A stretch of DNA of 8,245 nucleotides from Anaerolineaceae bacterium (GTDB lineage: Bacteria; Chloroflexota; Anaerolineae; Anaerolineales; Anaerolineaceae). Under the pieces are notes generated by a model. The model saw nothing but the letters and a program-made list of their open reading frames with translations, was not told the DNA's origin and did not search any database. Below are positions 5,768 through 8,245 of this stretch, piece after piece. The stretch lies in contig PMIV01000201.1 of assembly GCA_003158355.1 (NCBI GenBank), positions 1 to 8,245 of the forward strand, in the 5' to 3' direction. Both the position numbers and the translations under genes were made by a program. How positions within the stretch are numbered: the stretch's first letter is position 1; each line of letters opens with the position of its first letter.

Positions 5768-6225
5768 TGAATACTTCTGGAATAAATTATTTAAGCCCAC
5801 AAAAAATTGACAAAGAGAAACCCATGAAGAAAGCGGTAGGGGTTTGGATTGATCACCGAAAGGCTGTGATCGTGACCATTGAAAATGAGGTCGAAAAAAC
5901 TCAAGAAATACCCTCAAATATTGAAAAACATGTTCGTTTTTCCAATGGGGCACAGGCTGAAGATTCCAGTGTCCAGGGGTCAAGCGCTGAGGATGTGCGA
6001 GACAGGCAATATGATGATCACCTCGGGCTATATTATGACGAAATTATCACTAATATTCGAGACGCTGATTCGATCTGGATATTTGGCCCGGGCGAAGCCA
6101 AGGTAGAACTTGAAAACCGGTTAAAACATGATGAACTTGGCGCCAGGGTGGTTGGCATTGAAACTGTTGATAAGATGACGTATCACCAGATAGCAGCTAA
6201 GGTTCGCGATCACTACCAAAAATAA
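5767..6225 (+). CDS. VWIDH/GPGxAK family protein ('translational machinery protein', release-factor-like)
   Basis: This 152-residue protein has the marks of a family annotated as translational machinery protein and thought to be distantly related to a domain of archaeal/eukaryotic release factors. These are VGVWIDHRKAVIV (24-36), IFGPGEAKVELENRL (105-119) and VVGIETVDKMTYHQIAAKVRDHY (128-150). The fold expected is a compact alpha/beta domain. No GGQ hydrolysis motif is present, so it is not a full release factor. The start at 5767 overlaps the stop of the 43-residue gene and is preceded by AGGAG (5752-5756). An internal ATG at 5824 (Met20) would remove a 19-residue tail that precedes the family core, but it has only a weak AGAG site. 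The role is unknown; ribosome- or tRNA-associated stress function is a guess from the family label. Confidence 0.75.
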   Translation: MNTSGINYLSPQKIDKEKPMKKAVGVWIDHRKAVIVTIENEVEKTQEIPSNIEKHVRFSNGAQAEDSSVQGSSAEDVRDRQYDDHLGLYYDEIITNIRDADSIWIFGPGEAKVELENRLKHDELGARVVGIETVDKMTYHQIAAKVRDHYQK

Positions 6226-6274
6226 TTTATTGGTAACGATTTACAAATAAGTAAGCTGTTGACAGAAAATAATT

Positions 6275-7753
6275 ATGAAAATATTACTTGTTTACCCTGA
6301 ATTTCCAGATACTTTTTGGAGCTTTAAACATGCGCTCAAGTTCATTCAAAAAAAGGCTGGAGCTCCCCCACTCGGGTTATTAACAGTGGCCGCGATGCTT
6401 CCTGCTGAATGGAAAAAAAAGTTGGTAGATCTTAACGTGACTGAGCTCAAAGAGGAAGAATTACTTTGGGCCGATTATGTGTTCATCAGCGCCATGGTCG
6501 TTCAAAGAGAATCGGTCAAAGCAGTGATCAAACGTTGTAAAAAAGCCGGTGTTAAAATGGTTGCCGGCGGACCGCTCTTCACCATGGAACATGAAAATTT
6601 TCCGGATGTTGACTATTTTGTTTTGAATGAAGCAGAACTCACTCTGGCTCCCTTCTTGAACGATTTGCAGCAAGGCAACCCTCAACGCGTGTACAGCTCA
6701 ACAGAATTCCCGGATATTCACCAGACCCCCATACCTCTTTGGCAATTGGCGAACCCGAAATACTATGAGTCAGTCAGTATTCAATTCTCGCGTGGATGTC
6801 CATTCAATTGTGACTTTTGCAATGTAACTACCTTATTAGGGCATTTCCCTCGTACCAAAACTGCGTCGCAGATCATCGCTGAATTGGACAACCTTTACGC
6901 GCTCGGCTGGCGCAAGAGTATCTTTTTTGTCGACGATAATTTTATTGGCAACAAAAAACACATCAAAACCGAGGTTCTGCCTGCTTTGATCGAATGGCGC
7001 AAAGGCAAAGCGGGAATGCCTTTCAGTACCGAAGTTTCCATCAACCTGGCAGACGATGAGGTTTTACTCCAGTTAATGGTACAGGCCGGATTTGATTGCG
7101 TTTTTGTAGGAATTGAGACGCCCAATGAAGACAGTCTGACAGAGTGCAGTAAAACTCAAAATAAAGGCCGCGATCTGGTGGAGAGTGTCAAGAGTCTCCA
7201 GCGTGCTGGCCTCCAGGTGCAGGGTGGTTTCATTGTGGGATTTGACAACGACTCACCGGCTATATTCCAACAACAGATCGATTTTATTCAAAAGAGTGGA
7301 ATTGTGACTGCCATGGTCGGATTGCTGCAAGCACCATTGGGTACGCATCTATACGACCGCATGCAAAAAGAAGGCCGTCTGGTGAATGAGTTCTCAGGCG
7401 ATAACGTGGATGGTTCGACCAACATCGTACCCGCGATGGGGCTGGAACCTTTACGGGCAGGCTACCGAAAAATTCTCAGCCAGATCTATTCTCCCAAATT
7501 TTATTACGAACGCGTAAAAACATTTTTGCGCGAATATAAAGCTCCACAGATCACTGCCCAATTTGAACCGCAATATTTATTGGCATTTTGGCGCTCAGTC
7601 TACCAGTTGGGAATTCACGGGGTGGAACGGGTGCAGTATTGGAAGCTGTTTTTCTGGACTTTATTCCGACGCCCCCGCCTGTTTCCATTAGCCATTACGT
7701 TTACCATCGTCGGCTTTCATTTTCGTCAGGTATCCGACTTGCACGTGGTCTGA
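6275..7753 (+). CDS. Cobalamin-binding-type radical SAM protein with DUF4070-like C-terminus
   Basis: This 492-residue enzyme has three parts. A Rossmann-like B12-binding domain (about 1-140) starts MKILLVYPEFP and contains VAGGP (96-100) and VLNEAEL (116-122). A radical SAM core (about 165-360) carries the 4Fe-4S cysteines Cys175, Cys179 and Cys182 in SRGCPFNCDFCNVT. A C-terminal region (about 365-485) resembles DUF4070. HpnP, which methylates hopanoids at C-2, has this architecture. The gene could therefore encode a methylase or other radical enzyme on an unreactive carbon, but the family is broad and the substrate cannot be told. The classical DxHxxG cobalamin loop is not evident, as in many class B members. 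The last 40 residues have aromatic-rich hydrophobic patches (457-482) that may touch a membrane. The start has only a weak ribosome-binding site. It lies 49 bases after the release-factor-like gene and ends at a strong terminator. Confidence 0.9.
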   Translation: MKILLVYPEFPDTFWSFKHALKFIQKKAGAPPLGLLTVAAMLPAEWKKKLVDLNVTELKEEELLWADYVFISAMVVQRESVKAVIKRCKKAGVKMVAGGPLFTMEHENFPDVDYFVLNEAELTLAPFLNDLQQGNPQRVYSSTEFPDIHQTPIPLWQLANPKYYESVSIQFSRGCPFNCDFCNVTTLLGHFPRTKTASQIIAELDNLYALGWRKSIFFVDDNFIGNKKHIKTEVLPALIEWRKGKAGMPFSTEVSINLADDEVLLQLMVQAGFDCVFVGIETPNEDSLTECSKTQNKGRDLVESVKSLQRAGLQVQGGFIVGFDNDSPAIFQQQIDFIQKSGIVTAMVGLLQAPLGTHLYDRMQKEGRLVNEFSGDNVDGSTNIVPAMGLEPLRAGYRKILSQIYSPKFYYERVKTFLREYKAPQITAQFEPQYLLAFWRSVYQLGIHGVERVQYWKLFFWTLFRRPRLFPLAITFTIVGFHFRQVSDLHVV

Positions 7754-7794
7754 GGATATCAAAATTAGTATTTACGGGGGAATTTTAAATATTT

Positions 7795-7832
7795 ATAAAG
7801 AGGCCAGAAATAATTCTGACCTCTTTATTTTG
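7795..7832 (+). terminator. Strong intrinsic terminator after the radical SAM gene
   Basis: A 15-base stem (7795-7809 with 7814-7828) has one C-A mismatch and an ATAA tetraloop. It is followed by ATTTTGT on the plus strand. It begins 42 bases after the radical SAM stop. The sequence before it is also AT-rich on the other strand, so it may work in both directions. Confidence 0.8.
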
Positions 7833-7853
7833 TACTTAAAGTAACTTCTGACG

Positions 7854-7877
7854 CCAGATGCTATCTGGTTGAATTTT
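7854..7877 (+). terminator. Possible back-up terminator hairpin
   Basis: CCAGAT and ATCTGG form a perfect six-base stem with a three-base loop (7854-7868), followed by TTGAATTTTT. The stem is short, so it would be a weak second terminator behind the main one. Confidence 0.35.
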
Positions 7878-7940
7878 TCAAAGAGTTCGGGGGGCATGTC
7901 GAATTGCTGATTTTTGAATTATTTAATAAATCCGGCTGGG

Positions 7941-7993
7941 TGCTGTTAAATAAGCAGGCACAACTAAAACCAATGCTTCAGTCGTGCCTGCTT
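7941..7993 (-). terminator. Minus-strand terminator for the right-edge gene
   Basis: AAGCAGGCACAACT (7952-7965) and AGTCGTGCCTGCTT (7980-7993) pair over 14 positions with one mismatch around a 14-base loop. Read on the minus strand the stem is followed by ATTTAAC. It lies about 57 bases beyond the minus-strand stop codon at 8051. This placement fits termination of the gene that enters from the right. Confidence 0.65.
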
Positions 7994-8015
7994 GAACATT
8001 GTAATTCTTAGAAAC

Positions 8016-8045
8016 GTTTGCCCGTTTTTCAGCTAAAGGACAAAC
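8016..8045 (-). other. Hairpin just after the minus-strand stop codon
   Basis: GTTTGTCC and GGGCAAAC (minus-strand sense) form an eight-base stem with one G-U wobble and a 14-base loop, five bases beyond the stop. No U tract follows, so it is probably an mRNA 3'-end structure rather than a terminator on its own. Confidence 0.35.
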
Positions 8046-8050
8046 TGAGC

Positions 8051-8245
8051 TTATTTTGCCAGATTTCGTTTGACGATATCCGCAATGGTCAGATTATGTC
8101 TGGAAAGAAGTTGGCTGTTCATCATTTGAATCTGCTTACGCGGGGAATAAAACGCTTCACTCCAGCCGTATCCGGCACAGGCTGTATCCGCGATAATTCT
8201 TCCCATATCATCTGTTCCCCACCACTCGCGGTACTCGGCATCAAG
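8051..8245 (-). CDS. C-terminal fragment of an unidentified protein, cut by the window edge
   Basis: An open minus-strand frame enters at 8245 and ends in TAA at 8051-8053, giving the last 64 residues of a protein. It reads LDAEYREWWGTDDMGRIIAD at its left, then ACAGYGWSEAFYSPRKQI, and ends LTIADIVKRNLAK. Its composition is that of a normal soluble globular protein with aromatic and charged residues well mixed. There is no membrane segment and no obvious metal or nucleotide motif. A minus-strand hairpin and a terminator follow the stop, which supports it as a true gene end. It is convergent with the radical SAM gene. I do not recognise the family from this fragment. Confidence 0.7.
   Translation of the reverse strand, partial: LDAEYREWWGTDDMGRIIADTACAGYGWSEAFYSPRKQIQMMNSQLLSRHNLTIADIVKRNLAK

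Noticed and set aside
6259..6287. TTGACA with TATTAC 17 bases downstream, resembling a promoter
   Set aside because: The predicted transcript would begin about 20 bases inside the radical SAM gene, after its start codon, with no suitable in-frame start soon after.

Overview
The window reads as chromosomal DNA from an environmental bacterium of moderate, slightly AT-leaning composition, with Shine-Dalgarno (SD) led genes, two-component and cyclic-di-GMP signalling, a Dps-type ferritin and a cobalamin-binding-type radical SAM enzyme. The gene mix and protein style would fit Chloroflexota (Anaerolineae-like), but this is a low-confidence inference and nothing here is diagnostic. I see no rRNA, tRNA, CRISPR array, transposase, integrase or phage gene.

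Signalling block (1-3969, + strand). A 229-bp leader with an extended -10 candidate, a 15-bp palindrome and a hairpin precedes a soluble PAS-GAF histidine kinase. Three bases after it comes an OmpR/PhoB-type response regulator, so the two form an operon and most likely a cognate pair. After 167 bp, which hold a 19-bp AT-rich palindrome, comes a PAS-GGDEF diguanylate cyclase with intact catalytic and inhibitory sites. Both leaders share the 9-mer CTATAACAA, which could be a shared promoter element.

Stress and small-protein block (3970-6225, + strand). A 262-bp spacer with two hairpins leads to a Dps-like ferritin. Four small genes follow, each with its own SD: a 57-residue single-pass membrane protein, a 73-residue zinc-ribbon-like protein, a 43-residue Lys-rich peptide, and a 152-residue protein of the VWIDH/GPGxAK family often labelled 'translational machinery protein'. 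The last two overlap by one base (TAATG) and are probably translationally coupled. A starvation or oxidative-stress setting is suggested by Dps, but the roles of the small proteins are unknown.

Radical SAM gene and right end (6226-8245). A 492-residue radical SAM protein has a cobalamin-binding-like N-terminal domain and a C-terminal region like DUF4070, the architecture that includes the hopanoid methylase HpnP; its substrate is unknown. It ends at a strong terminator-like hairpin. Beyond lies about 220 bp of hairpin-rich spacer between convergent genes, with a second terminator read on the minus strand, and then the C-terminal 64 codons of an unidentified minus-strand gene cut by the window edge.
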